Source: Prevotellaceae bacterium
GTDB taxonomy: Bacteria; Bacteroidota; Bacteroidia; Bacteroidales; Bacteroidaceae
Length of the DNA stretch: 10,942 bases
Reading direction: 5' to 3'
Assembly (NCBI GenBank): GCA_031262265.1
Contig: JAISIB010000088.1
Location: 1-10,942, forward strand
The notes under the pieces were generated by a model, which searched no databases, was not told the DNA's origin, and was given only the letters and a program-made list of their open reading frames with translations. Shown in pieces: positions 1 to 4,772 of this stretch; positions within the stretch are counted from its first letter, which is position 1, and each line of letters begins with the position of its first letter. The translations under genes were made by a program, and so were the position numbers.

Positions 1-450
1 CGCCAGCTCAACTCTTGTAATGAATGGATTATTGCGGATATATTCTAAAATCTTGTTTTGGGTAGTTGATTGGGTAGTACTACCCAATCTTTGGGCAGTA
101 TTTCCGTCTATTGGGGTAGTGATTGGGGTAGTCTCTTTCTCTATTGGGGTAGTGATTGGGGTAGTAGCATCTCCCATTGGGGTACTTCCCTCTTCTTCAC
201 TTCCAAAACCGGCTTCGAAATACTTGGTTGATATATGCTCAATCACTTTGAATGCGGTGATAAGCGAGAAATCAAACTCGGCTTGGCCGTTACCATTTTC
301 TTTCATCTCACGCTGCACACGGTTGATACCTCTGCTGAAACGATTTACGTAGTCCAGTACCTTCATGGCATCGGTGATGAAAGGGTTTCGGTAATCTCTA
401 ACATTGGGAATGTTTGTCGGAGCGGTTGCCGATAACTTCGACGAACGCAT
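1..450 (-). pseudogene. RecG-like / AlbA_2 (divergent AAA) ATP-binding protein, C-terminal part, truncated at its 5' end and cut by the window edge
   Basis: The minus strand is open from about 516 through position 1, with the first ATG at 450. From about 423 it reads TAPTNIPNVRDYRNPFITDA, then NRFSRGINRVQREM, a segment EFDFSLITAFKVIEHISTKY, a low-complexity TTPITTPI linker, and finally NKILEYIRNNPFITRVELA, the first helices of a winged-helix domain. This order (GHKL-like C-terminal half, Thr/Gln/Pro linker, winged helix) is typical of the COG2865 'RecG-like C-terminal' family, which usually has more than 400 residues and an N-terminal AlbA_2 domain. No N-terminal half is present upstream: recognisable homology stops near 425-450, and the next in-frame stop is at 517-519. 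I therefore read it as a 5'-deleted remnant. Whether the 3' end is intact cannot be seen. The family is often found near restriction-modification and mobile genes. Its molecular role is poorly known. Confidence 0.7.
108..165. repeat. Two direct copies of a 25-bp GC-rich unit inside the RecG-like linker
   Basis: The 25-bp unit at 108-132 recurs exactly at 141-165. Each copy is itself built of two TTGGGGTAGT elements. On the coding (minus) strand they encode TTPITTPI. Further degenerate TTQ/TTP codons flank them at about 61-100 and 160-183. Such Thr-Thr-Gln/Pro linkers before the winged helix are usual in this protein family, so this is a slippage-prone linker rather than an independent element. 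Confidence 0.8.
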
Positions 451-478
451 CAAACAGAAGATGTTCCATGCATAGATT

Positions 479-691
479 GTGATTGATAACGATGCTGTCA
501 CTAAAGAGGTTAAGGCTTATGAGCCTATTCCCGAAACGGGCAACTTTCGTGATGAGAACGGCATTGACCGTATGGATGAAATCATCAACCACAACTATCG
601 TCGTATCAAGGACGAAGTCAAGCAGATAGTAGCCGAAGAGTTGGCAAAGATAGAGGCTGATCCGGAGCTACGGCAGTTGATAAAGAAATGA
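479..691 (+). CDS. Small hypothetical protein or C-terminal gene remnant
   Basis: A 70-residue ORF opens with GTG at 479 and ends at 691. It is charged and helix-like, with segments RMDEIINHNYRRIKDEV and AEELAKIEADPELRQLIKK at the end. The composition looks protein-coding. There is an in-frame TAG at 473-475, six bases before the GTG, and the frame upstream of it (from about 395) remains open. It may therefore be the tail of a longer gene broken by a nonsense mutation, or a remnant brought next to the RecG-like fragment by a deletion. It converges on the GNAT gene, 15 bases away. I do not recognise a family and assign no function. Confidence 0.35.
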   Translation: MIDNDAVTKEVKAYEPIPETGNFRDENGIDRMDEIINHNYRRIKDEVKQIVAEELAKIEADPELRQLIKK

Positions 692-706
692 GTTCAATTA
701 CAAGCA

Positions 707-1411
707 TTACAAAAGAGTTATTCGACCTAATACATACTTAACAAATTGATTCTCAAATTGAGCAAATGTTAGTTTCATTATAATTTTACTGTCTGTTTCT
801 TCTGTTGGTTTGAAACCAATAGAAGACCATGCTTTTAGTGCACGCTGATTGTATTTAAAAACCCCTGTTCTAAAAATCAGATTAGCATCATACTTAAACA
901 TATATGCAAACATGGCGACACTTACATATAGTCCTATACCTGTATTAAAATATTTAGGTATAATTCCCCCTAACGAGCCATAATCATTTGTCTGCCAATT
1001 ATAATAGAAATGGCAAAATGCGATATCTTCAACTCCATATTCCCCTACCTTTGAAATAATGAATTTGTAATGCTTATCTTCTACGGATAGATACTTTTCC
1101 AAATTTACGCAGTCATTCCCATATAGGTTCCAATGAAATTCATCATTATCAAAGCATTTTTTATAAAATAATATATCGCTTGCAGATGTATTGCGTATTG
1201 CTATTTTCATAGTTTTGGCATTTCCCACTTTTCCAGTTAAGTCTTTATATGATTGTCTTAAGCGTGTAAATTCTGCACTAAGTATTTTTAGTAGATAAGA
1301 GTTTCGCTCCATAATTGGTCGCTGCTCTGCATAAGGGAGTTGCCTATAGTTTGGCGGTAAGTTTTGCGGACCAAAACGTTGTAAGGTAGCTCCCTCTCTG
1401 AAGTTTTCCAT
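707..1411 (-). CDS. GNAT-family N-acetyltransferase of the Cys-rich peptide locus
   Basis: The C-terminal 167 residues, from the Met codon at 1210 (MKIAIRNTSASD), form a GNAT acyltransferase domain. The acetyl-CoA pyrophosphate-loop region reads GGIIPKYFNTGIGLYVSVAM (residues 81-100 from that Met) and is a relaxed form of the QxxGxG/A loop. It is followed by the typical strand-helix signature FKYNQRALKAWSSIGF at 118-133. The frame stays open upstream, adding 67 residues from the ATG at 1411 (LPPNYRQLPYAEQRP, then a helical segment ending KDLTGKVGNAKT). I chose 1411 because this extension looks coding, but 1210 is a good alternative start. In the long form it overlaps the zinc-ribbon ORF by 68 bases in another frame, which suggests coupled translation or a frameshifted fusion. 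Its position as the last gene behind a radical SAM enzyme and a precursor suggests acyl transfer to the peptide or protection from it. This role is inferred; the substrate is unknown. Confidence 0.75.
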   Translation of the reverse strand: MENFREGATLQRFGPQNLPPNYRQLPYAEQRPIMERNSYLLKILSAEFTRLRQSYKDLTGKVGNAKTMKIAIRNTSASDILFYKKCFDNDEFHWNLYGNDCVNLEKYLSVEDKHYKFIISKVGEYGVEDIAFCHFYYNWQTNDYGSLGGIIPKYFNTGIGLYVSVAMFAYMFKYDANLIFRTGVFKYNQRALKAWSSIGFKPTEETDSKIIMKLTFAQFENQFVKYVLGRITLL

Positions 1412-1547
1412 CAGGCGTGCTTCCATAGTCCTTCGTAAATTGATGAAAGCACATACCACACAATGTCTGACCCATAAATTCCCCTCGCATAATGTGGTGA
1501 GCATTACTGCCGCCGATTTTTCCGCATTCAGAACATTTCTTTTCCAT
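1344..1547 (-). CDS. Small zinc-ribbon-like protein
   Basis: A 67-residue ORF starts four bases after the stop of the second Cys-rich peptide, so it is in the same transcription unit. The first 45 residues carry a metal-site pattern: C5-x2-C8, H17-H18, then C30-x2-C33 followed by FHQF. This resembles a zinc ribbon or the zinc-binding half of an HNH-type fold, without enough length to assign a family. The last ~25 residues (from about GSTPDGKLQRG) overlap the 5' part of the GNAT reading frame and look less natural. The real product may therefore continue in the GNAT frame through a +1 shift, or the two genes may overlap. A role in handling the Cys-rich peptide or in metal delivery is only an inference from position. 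Confidence 0.5.
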   Translation of the reverse strand: MEKKCSECGKIGGSNAHHIMRGEFMGQTLCGMCFHQFTKDYGSTPDGKLQRGSYLTTFWSAKLTAKL

Positions 1548-1551
1548 GACA

Positions 1552-1737
1552 TTACCCTTTCATAGCACCAGAACAAGAACCGTAACATGATGTACAACCT
1601 CCCGTGCAGCTAGAACAACCCATTTGAAAGTCTTCGTAAGCATAGGCACCTTCATAGCTCGCTATTGGTTTTGAGAGTAAAAGAGTAAGCTCTTCTTTCA
1701 CTACAATTAGTTTTTGTAAATCAAGCACTTGTTTCAT
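1552..1737 (-). CDS. Cys-rich RiPP precursor peptide B (five-Cys core)
   Basis: The 61-residue product has a helical, charged leader (MKQVLDLQKLIVVKEELTLL) and a linker EGAYAYEDFQMG. Its core has Cys at 41, 44, 48, 51 and 55 (spacing C-x2-C-x3-C-x2-C-x3-C), rich in Gly and Ser and ending SGAMKG. The DFQMGCxxC junction is identical to that of peptide A. It starts 10 bases after the radical SAM stop codon and is followed after 4 bases by the zinc-ribbon ORF, so it lies inside the maturase operon. Leader, small core and adjacent SPASM radical SAM enzyme together fit a ribosomally made, post-translationally modified peptide, probably with thioether links from Cys. A simple metal-binding peptide is the main alternative. 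Confidence 0.75.
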   Translation of the reverse strand: MKQVLDLQKLIVVKEELTLLLSKPIASYEGAYAYEDFQMGCSSCTGGCTSCYGSCSGAMKG

Positions 1738-1747
1738 ATTTTACATT

Positions 1748-2881
1748 TTAAAGTTGATTCAATTCGTTTAAGAACGGGAGGATTTTCTCTATCCCATCTA
1801 ATATTTTTACCCTTCTGAATTTTTCTTCGTCTGACAGTTCTAAAATATTAGAATTGCTATTGACTATTCTATCATATTCATATTTTGCAACTTCAAAGAT
1901 TCTAATTTTATTCAGCTTGCAAATAGACATATCGCGATTAGCGATATTATCGCGTTCAATATAATTCGAGCCGTAACAAGTAGGACAAATAGCCAACACT
2001 GGACAATTTACACATTCTTTTGAGATAAACTCATTCGGATTTGCAAAATTGATATATTTTGACATTTCAGATTTTTCTTTTCCACAAACGGATTCAAAAA
2101 ATAAATGGCAAGGATATTCTCTGCCGTCAATATCGTGAGCAACTATTTCTGTTCCAGCACCACACCATTTTCTTTGTACTGTTTCTGGCTCAGACAATGA
2201 AGCAAAATTTACATTAAAAATAGAACTTTTATGCAAATTGGGGTTCTCTTTATAAAATACGCCTAACTTTTGTAGTTCTCTTTGATATGCCTGGATATAA
2301 ATAGAATTTGCCCAATCAACCATATATGCAAGATTTGCACGAATATCCTGTATCCCCTGTGAATGAAGAAATATAATACCTTCAGCAAGATGGCCAATTG
2401 TTAATGGACTAATTGTCATCTTTACACCTTGCTTCGGCCACGTTTCTACGAAAAAATCAATATCTATCAAATCGAATGAATTCGATCTATTAATGTTTTG
2501 CATTCTACGAGTGCCGTCCAAACTTAGCCCTACAATAAATTTGTCTTTATGCTTAGTCAACCATTCTTTTATCTCTCCGTGCACTAAAGTTCCATTAGAA
2601 GTCACAAATATGATAAATTTTTCAGGGAAATTTTGTACCCAAAGCCATTCGCACAATTCTTTTATTTTAGGGAAAACCACGAATGGTTCACCACCGTGCA
2701 GGTTGATTATGGTACGTTTCCCTGTTTTCACAGATAAAAGCGTGCTCAACTGCAGCTTAGTCATATCTACATTGAATGTATCTTTACTTGTTTTATCCTC
2801 ATAACAATAAGTGCAATTTAGATTACAAGTAACATTTGTTGTTATATAGATATTCCTTTCCAAATGTTCTGTTCTATTCAT
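1748..2881 (-). CDS. Radical SAM/SPASM peptide maturase
   Basis: The 377-residue protein has the complete radical SAM signature C19-x3-C23-x2-C26 (TCNLNCTYCYE) for the SAM-binding 4Fe-4S cluster, followed by HGGEP at 62-66, TSNGT at 94-98 and SLDG at 120-123, as in twitch/SPASM enzymes. A C-terminal SPASM region is present: WCGAGTE with C240, YPCH with C258, then C290-x2-C293-x5-C299-x2-C302 and C321, enough Cys for two auxiliary clusters. Family members such as ranthipeptide and sactipeptide synthases form thioether bonds between Cys and another residue of a precursor peptide. Here two Cys-rich peptides flank the gene directly, so they are the likely substrates. No separate RiPP-recognition domain is obvious from reading. 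It is the second protein gene of the minus-strand unit, about 90 bases behind peptide A and separated from it by a terminator hairpin. Confidence 0.9.
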   Translation of the reverse strand: MNRTEHLERNIYITTNVTCNLNCTYCYEDKTSKDTFNVDMTKLQLSTLLSVKTGKRTIINLHGGEPFVVFPKIKELCEWLWVQNFPEKFIIFVTSNGTLVHGEIKEWLTKHKDKFIVGLSLDGTRRMQNINRSNSFDLIDIDFFVETWPKQGVKMTISPLTIGHLAEGIIFLHSQGIQDIRANLAYMVDWANSIYIQAYQRELQKLGVFYKENPNLHKSSIFNVNFASLSEPETVQRKWCGAGTEIVAHDIDGREYPCHLFFESVCGKEKSEMSKYINFANPNEFISKECVNCPVLAICPTCYGSNYIERDNIANRDMSICKLNKIRIFEVAKYEYDRIVNSNSNILELSDEEKFRRVKILDGIEKILPFLNELNQL

Positions 2882-2904
2882 ACAATCAAGAATTTATGAA
2901 TGAA

Positions 2905-2964
2905 TAAAAAACAAGCAACATTTTAAACTATTTAATGTTAAATATTGGAACGTTGCTTGTTTTT
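2905..2964 (-). terminator. Rho-independent terminator/attenuator between peptide A and the radical SAM gene
   Basis: On the minus strand, ACAAGCAAC (2952-2960) pairs perfectly with GTTGCTTGT (2911-2919). The stem is extended by four A-U pairs and followed by a T-rich run at 2905-2910. The 32-base loop can fold further through a small TTTAA/TTAAA stem. It lies directly after the stop of the first precursor. Partial read-through would give more precursor than enzyme mRNA, a common arrangement in RiPP operons. Confidence 0.8.
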
Positions 2965-2970
2965 GTCTTG

Positions 2971-3153
2971 TTAGCCGTTATTACCGCAGCCATAGCAAGT
3001 ACTGTCACAAGAATCATCACAAGTACCACTGCAACGTCCGTCGCAACCCGTACAGCCCATTTGGAAATCTGTAACAGAACCATAAGTAGTCGGCTCCGTG
3101 ATAGCTGAATTTAGATGTTCTCTTGTTTCGGAAATCGATTTTATATCAAACAT
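2971..3153 (-). CDS. Cys-rich RiPP precursor peptide A (seven-Cys core)
   Basis: The 60-residue product starts MFDIKSISETREHLNSAITE, a short amphipathic leader. It then reads TDFQMG and a core with Cys at 34, 37, 41, 45, 49, 53 and 56 (C-x2-C, four times x3-C, then x2-C) and ends CGNNG. The x positions are mostly Gly, Ser, Asp and Thr. The DFQMGCxxC junction is shared with peptide B, which argues for one maturase acting on both. The leader sequences otherwise differ. It is the first protein gene behind the promoter/RNA element at 3220-3514 and is followed by its own terminator hairpin. The product could be a ranthipeptide/sactipeptide-like compound. I see no secretion gene nearby, and the function of the mature product is unknown. 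Confidence 0.78.
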   Translation of the reverse strand: MFDIKSISETREHLNSAITEPTTYGSVTDFQMGCTGCDGRCSGTCDDSCDSTCYGCGNNG

Positions 3154-3219
3154 AGGATTAAAAAATATATTATGCCTCCACTTATACGACGGCTTTCGGC
3201 AACTCCGTTCCCTTGAAAT

Positions 3220-3250
3220 AAAAAAAGCGTGAAACTTAATTGTTTCCCGC
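3220..3250 (-). terminator. Rho-independent terminator of the structured RNA
   Basis: On the minus strand, GCGGGAAAC (3242-3250) pairs with GTTTCACGC (3227-3235) with one mismatch around a six-base loop, and is followed by seven T (3220-3226). Its 5' arm shares two bases with the closing stem of the rod-like RNA, so the two helices can stack. Confidence 0.75.
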
Positions 3251-3474
3251 TATCAGAGGTATTTGGCGTGACCTGCATGCTTCAAACAAGTTAAGTCCAC
3301 GCTTGTCACGTGAACATTACACTTATCTTTTGCATGCATCTTCGAATCGCCAAATTTTCTGATAGCAAAGAAAAGCTATAACGCTTTTAATATGTTTATA
3401 TACTGCGTATTACTACGCTTTATGCCATAGGCTATATTCTTTTAATTGTTAATACTACTCTTTTGATTGATAAT
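3220..3474 (-). ncRNA. Structured RNA, stand-alone small RNA (6S-like rod?) or leader of the peptide locus
   Basis: Read on the minus strand, a Bacteroidetes promoter at 3481-3514 is followed by about 105 bases with small hairpins (for example AAAAGC/GCTTTT and GCGTA/TACGC). A long rod-like hairpin comes next. Its stems are 3358-3366 with 3249-3257 (9 bp), 3348-3355 with 3261-3268 (8 bp), 3332-3338 with 3274-3280 (7 bp), then 3321-3325 with 3292-3296 and 3309-3312 with 3298-3301 at the tip. They are separated by internal loops, including a 9/5-base bubble. A terminator directly abuts the closing stem. No ORF fits inside. Promoter, long bulged rod and own terminator, about 255 nt in all, resemble 6S-type RNAs in architecture, but I cannot match a family by eye. 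The RNA ends only 66 bases before the peptide A start, so it may also be a leader controlling read-through into the locus. Confidence 0.6.
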
Positions 3475-3480
3475 ACTTCG

Positions 3481-3514
3481 CAAAGATACAAATTAAGTTT
3501 TTGTATTCTCCAAA
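3481..3514 (-). promoter_or_regulatory. Bacteroidetes sigma-ABfr-type promoter for the structured RNA / peptide locus
   Basis: On the minus strand TATCTTTG (3481-3488) matches the -7 consensus TAnnTTTG exactly. TTTG (3511-3514) lies 22 bases upstream, close to the expected -33 spacing. Transcription should start near 3474 and run leftward. No equally good promoter is visible between the RNA terminator and the peptide A start. Confidence 0.7.
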
Positions 3515-3604
3515 TATTTCGAGATTTTTTTTGCGAGACTGCCTCTCCCCACCCTTTTGTGTCAAACCTTTGCGGATGTTTGTGTCGCTCCGAAAGAGTA
3601 GCGA

Positions 3605-3645
3605 TTTAGAATCTGTTTTGAATTCATTGGATAACTTTTAGAAAG
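3605..3645. repeat. Direct repeat, copy 1 (partner at 4643-4695)
   Basis: The segment starting TTTAGAATCTGTTTTGAATT and continuing CATTGGATAACTTTT matches the one at 4643-4695 almost base for base, apart from scattered substitutions and a 13-bp duplication in the second copy. The two copies lie about 1 kb apart in the same orientation and bracket the DUF1016 remnant and the dyad-rich stretch. Confidence 0.7.
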
Positions 3646-3676
3646 CTATTTGCGGCATAGCTTCTGTCGATTCACT

Positions 3677-3744
3677 ATCTTTCCGGCGGTGCAATAGTCG
3701 CATGCCGTGCGTTCCGAGATGCTTTTTGCCGTTATCGGAAAGAT
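3677..3744. repeat. 9-bp inverted repeat with 50-base spacer
   Basis: ATCTTTCCG (3677-3685) and CGGAAAGAT (3736-3744) are exact reverse complements. No T run follows on either strand, so it is not a typical terminator. Its function is unknown. Confidence 0.5.
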
Positions 3745-3801
3745 TTTGGGATTTGTATCTCTACGAATTCGATCATCAATTGTCGTAATTACTCACCCGA
3801 A

Positions 3802-3837
3802 TATGTTATTTTTCTCCTAAGTTAGAAAATTAACATA
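3802..3837. repeat. 7-bp inverted repeat
   Basis: TATGTTA (3802-3808) and TAACATA (3831-3837) are reverse complements around a 22-base AT-rich spacer. Such a short dyad could arise by chance in AT-rich DNA. Confidence 0.3.
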
Positions 3838-4011
3838 CGAGGAAAACGTACTTATCGAGCTGCAGATCAAGCCTTTTGAAAACTTGTGGAACGGAAGCCG
3901 CCGAAATAGCACCACAGGAGCATTGTAAACCAGACAAATAAGCACATCAACTTCGACAAAATCGTTCCTTTTTCGTGTTTTTCTTTAAACGTAGAACCCC
4001 ATGTGAGGTTG

Positions 4012-4060
4012 TGTGTGTATTAATTAAAACTGAACTGGTTAGTTATAACTAATACACACA
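4012..4060. repeat. 11-bp perfect inverted repeat
   Basis: TGTGTGTATTA (4012-4022) and TAATACACACA (4050-4060) are exact reverse complements around a 27-base spacer that holds a further AACT/AGTT pair. There is no adjoining T run. Possible explanations are a protein-binding dyad, a terminal repeat of a small element, or a hairpin of a mobile-element origin. None of these can be chosen from sequence alone. Confidence 0.6.
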
Positions 4061-4118
4061 TACCCTTTACACTCCTCGCGCGCGAATCGCTCCCGTGCGT
4101 ATAAAATAAAAATCAGAA

Positions 4119-4694
4119 ATGCAAGAAGAAACGCAAGCAAAACCGCCATCCTGCAAAGTCAGTATGAAGCTGCAAAAGACGTAAACCGAATACAATTGGT
4201 CGTCTATTTTGCCGTTGGCAAGTACTTGTCGGCTAACACTCGCAGAGGCGTATGGGGTACAGGCGCATTGGAAATGATTAGTGAGCAGTTACGACGTGAG
4301 CTGCCCGGGTTGCGCGGATTCTCGGCTAACAACCTGAAGAATATGCGTAAATTCTATGAGAATTGGGGAATACTCGACAACAATTCGACAGTTACAACTG
4401 TCGAAATAGATGGGGCTAATTCGACAATTGCGACTGTCGAATTACAATCACCTAATAATGAGATAGATATTAACGATGCTATTCATGTACCAAGCATTAA
4501 GGACTTTCCCATCGAGGAATTCTTCAAAGTGCCATTTACACACCATATAAAGATTCTTGAGACTGTGTCAGACAATGCCGCGCGCTATTACTACATAACA
4601 TCGGACAGTCGCGGAATACCTGACCGTAGAACGACTAAAGGCTTTAGAATCTGTTTTGAGAATCTGTTTTGAATTTATTGCAAAACTTTTTTAA
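4119..4694 (+). pseudogene. Truncated, frameshifted DUF1016 (YhcG-type PDDEXK nuclease) gene
   Basis: Joined in order, the pieces read MQEETQAK (ATG at 4119), TAILQSQYEAAKDVNRIQL, VYFAVGKYLSANTRRGVWGT, RRELPGLRGFSANNLKNMRK, VPFTHHIKILETVSDNAAR and AEYLTVERLKALESV. This is the DUF1016 N-terminal domain, including its conserved W-G-x-G, LPGLRGFS and HH motifs. Two frame changes are needed: one in the A run at 4139-4142 (a base lost) and one between about 4600 and 4611 (a base gained). The frame then ends at 4692-4694 after a 13-bp tandem duplication. The C-terminal nuclease domain of the family (usually over 300 residues in total) is absent. Intact relatives are often close to type I restriction-modification genes. 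Here it is a relic. Confidence 0.8.
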
Positions 4695-4695
4695 G
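4643..4695. repeat. Direct repeat, copy 2, with an internal 13-bp tandem duplication
   Basis: This copy contains AGAATCTGTTTTG twice in tandem (4646-4658 and 4659-4671), then GAATTTATTGCAAAACTTTT, which aligns with 3619-3640. It forms the ragged 3' end of the DUF1016 remnant. The duplication looks like slippage or a repaired insertion site. Confidence 0.7.
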
Positions 4696-4718
4696 ATGGT
4701 CAAAGACAAATCGGAAGC

Positions 4719-4745
4719 AATTGCGAAACTACCGGTTTCGCAATT
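4719..4745. repeat. Perfect 11-bp hairpin downstream of the helicase gene
   Basis: AATTGCGAAAC (4719-4729) and GTTTCGCAATT (4735-4745) are exact reverse complements with the loop TACCG. It lies 28 bases past the stop codon of the minus-strand helicase gene. Neither strand has a T run directly after the stem, so it could be an atypical transcription end, an mRNA-stabilising hairpin, or the end of the decayed element. Confidence 0.65.
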
Positions 4746-4772
4746 AGAAGAGCTCAATTTTAAGTTAACCCC

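Larger units (their letters stand above)
3515..4118. other. Gene-free stretch with several dyad elements, probably decayed mobile or regulatory DNA
   Basis: No ORF with a credible start or protein-like sequence was found on either strand. Contents that can be named are one copy of the ~40-bp repeat (3605-3645) and three inverted repeats: 3677-3744, 3802-3837 and 4012-4060. No transposase, integrase or tRNA is visible. Confidence 0.5.

Noticed and set aside
108..165. CRISPR-like spaced direct repeats
   Set aside because: There are only two copies, of 25 bp, 8 bases apart, inside a coding low-complexity linker; spacers are far too short and no cas genes are present.
20..435. Plus-strand ORFs rich in Ile-Gly-Val-Val repeats and a second overlapping one
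   Set aside because: They are the antisense of the RecG-like TTPI linker and neighbouring coding sequence; the minus strand gives a recognisable protein family.
398..592. Minus-strand 64-codon ORF
   Set aside because: It overlaps the RecG-like frame and the plus ORF, ends without recognisable motifs and is probably a chance frame at the rearrangement junction.
1552..1737. Peptide B as a CXXX-repeat peptide or metallothionein
   Set aside because: The Cys spacing mixes x2 and x3, so it is not a strict CXXX repeat. The leader-core layout shared with peptide A next to a SPASM enzyme makes a RiPP precursor more likely, although metal binding is not excluded.
3455..3635. Stop-free minus-strand phrase of about 55 codons (contains NIRKGLTQKGGERQSRKKNL)
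   Set aside because: It has no usable start codon and runs across the promoter of the structured RNA. It may be an old repeat-derived sequence but cannot be supported as a gene.
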